A stretch of 64,000 bases of DNA from Luscinia megarhynchos (taxonomy: Eukaryota > Chordata > Aves > Passeriformes > Turdidae), in assembly GCA_034336665.1 (NCBI GenBank), contig CM067566.1:21861330-21925329 (forward strand), in the 5' to 3' direction. Made by a program: the position numbers and the translations under genes. Shown one piece after another: positions 63,956-64,000 of the stretch. Numbering within the stretch: position 1 is the stretch's first letter; every line of letters begins with the position of its first letter. The notes below the pieces were generated by a model. The model ran no database searches. It had not been told where the DNA came from and worked only from the letters and a program-made list of their open reading frames with translations.

Positions 63956-64000
63956 ATGAACTGGTGGCTTTTTGAACTTTATGTATTTTCTGAATATAAA

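Noticed and set aside
1..64000. Search for CRISPR arrays, operons, phage or insertion sequences
   Set aside because: The window is vertebrate nuclear DNA with spliced genes and CR1 repeats; no regularly spaced repeats or prokaryote-type gene packing is present.

Overview
The window is vertebrate nuclear DNA, most likely from a bird. It is AT-rich and intron-dominated. The only interspersed repeats I recognise are CR1 LINE 3' ends, the standard avian repeat; their terminus near ATTCTGTGATTCTGTG is seen in both orientations. Two protein-coding genes are supported, both on the + strand: the 3' part of NWD2 (NACHT and WD repeat domain-containing 2) and the whole coding region of the C4orf19/PGCKA1 homologue. 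As I recall the human map, these genes are neighbours on chromosome 4, so the order fits conserved synteny.

Layout. Positions 1-10359 are the 3' end of a large NWD2 intron containing one CR1 fragment (6466-6580). NWD2 coding exons lie at 10360-10563, 12119-12263, 12558-13147 and 14680-18609. All junctions follow GT-AG with matching phases, and together they give 1622 residues. The roughly 120 N-terminal residues expected for the family lie upstream of the window. The NWD2 3'UTR probably ends at the AATAAA at 20278. From about 20.3 to 60.7 kb there is a gene desert with CR1 copies (five of seven assigned ones between 20.8 and 55.9 kb are in minus orientation), simple repeats, some GC-richer patches and a few sequences bounded by good splice signals. 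C4orf19 has a 32-nt first coding part (60749-60780) encoding a lipidation-type N terminus. A single large exon (61824-62766) encodes the rest, and its 3'UTR probably ends near 63955.

Roles. NWD2 is a STAND-type NACHT P-loop NTPase with a C-terminal WD40 platform; its cellular role is poorly defined. C4orf19 is a small, probably membrane-anchored, largely disordered acidic protein linked in mammals to PDCD10 and GCKIII kinases. Nothing in the sequence ties the two functionally.

I found no RNA genes, CRISPR, operons or mobile elements other than CR1, and no convincing previously undescribed system. The more interesting leads are the very small first coding exon of C4orf19, the frame-neutral NWD2 exon pair that carries Walker A, candidate unannotated exons in the desert, and several inverted repeats. 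Gene names rest on recalled family sequences, not on a database search.
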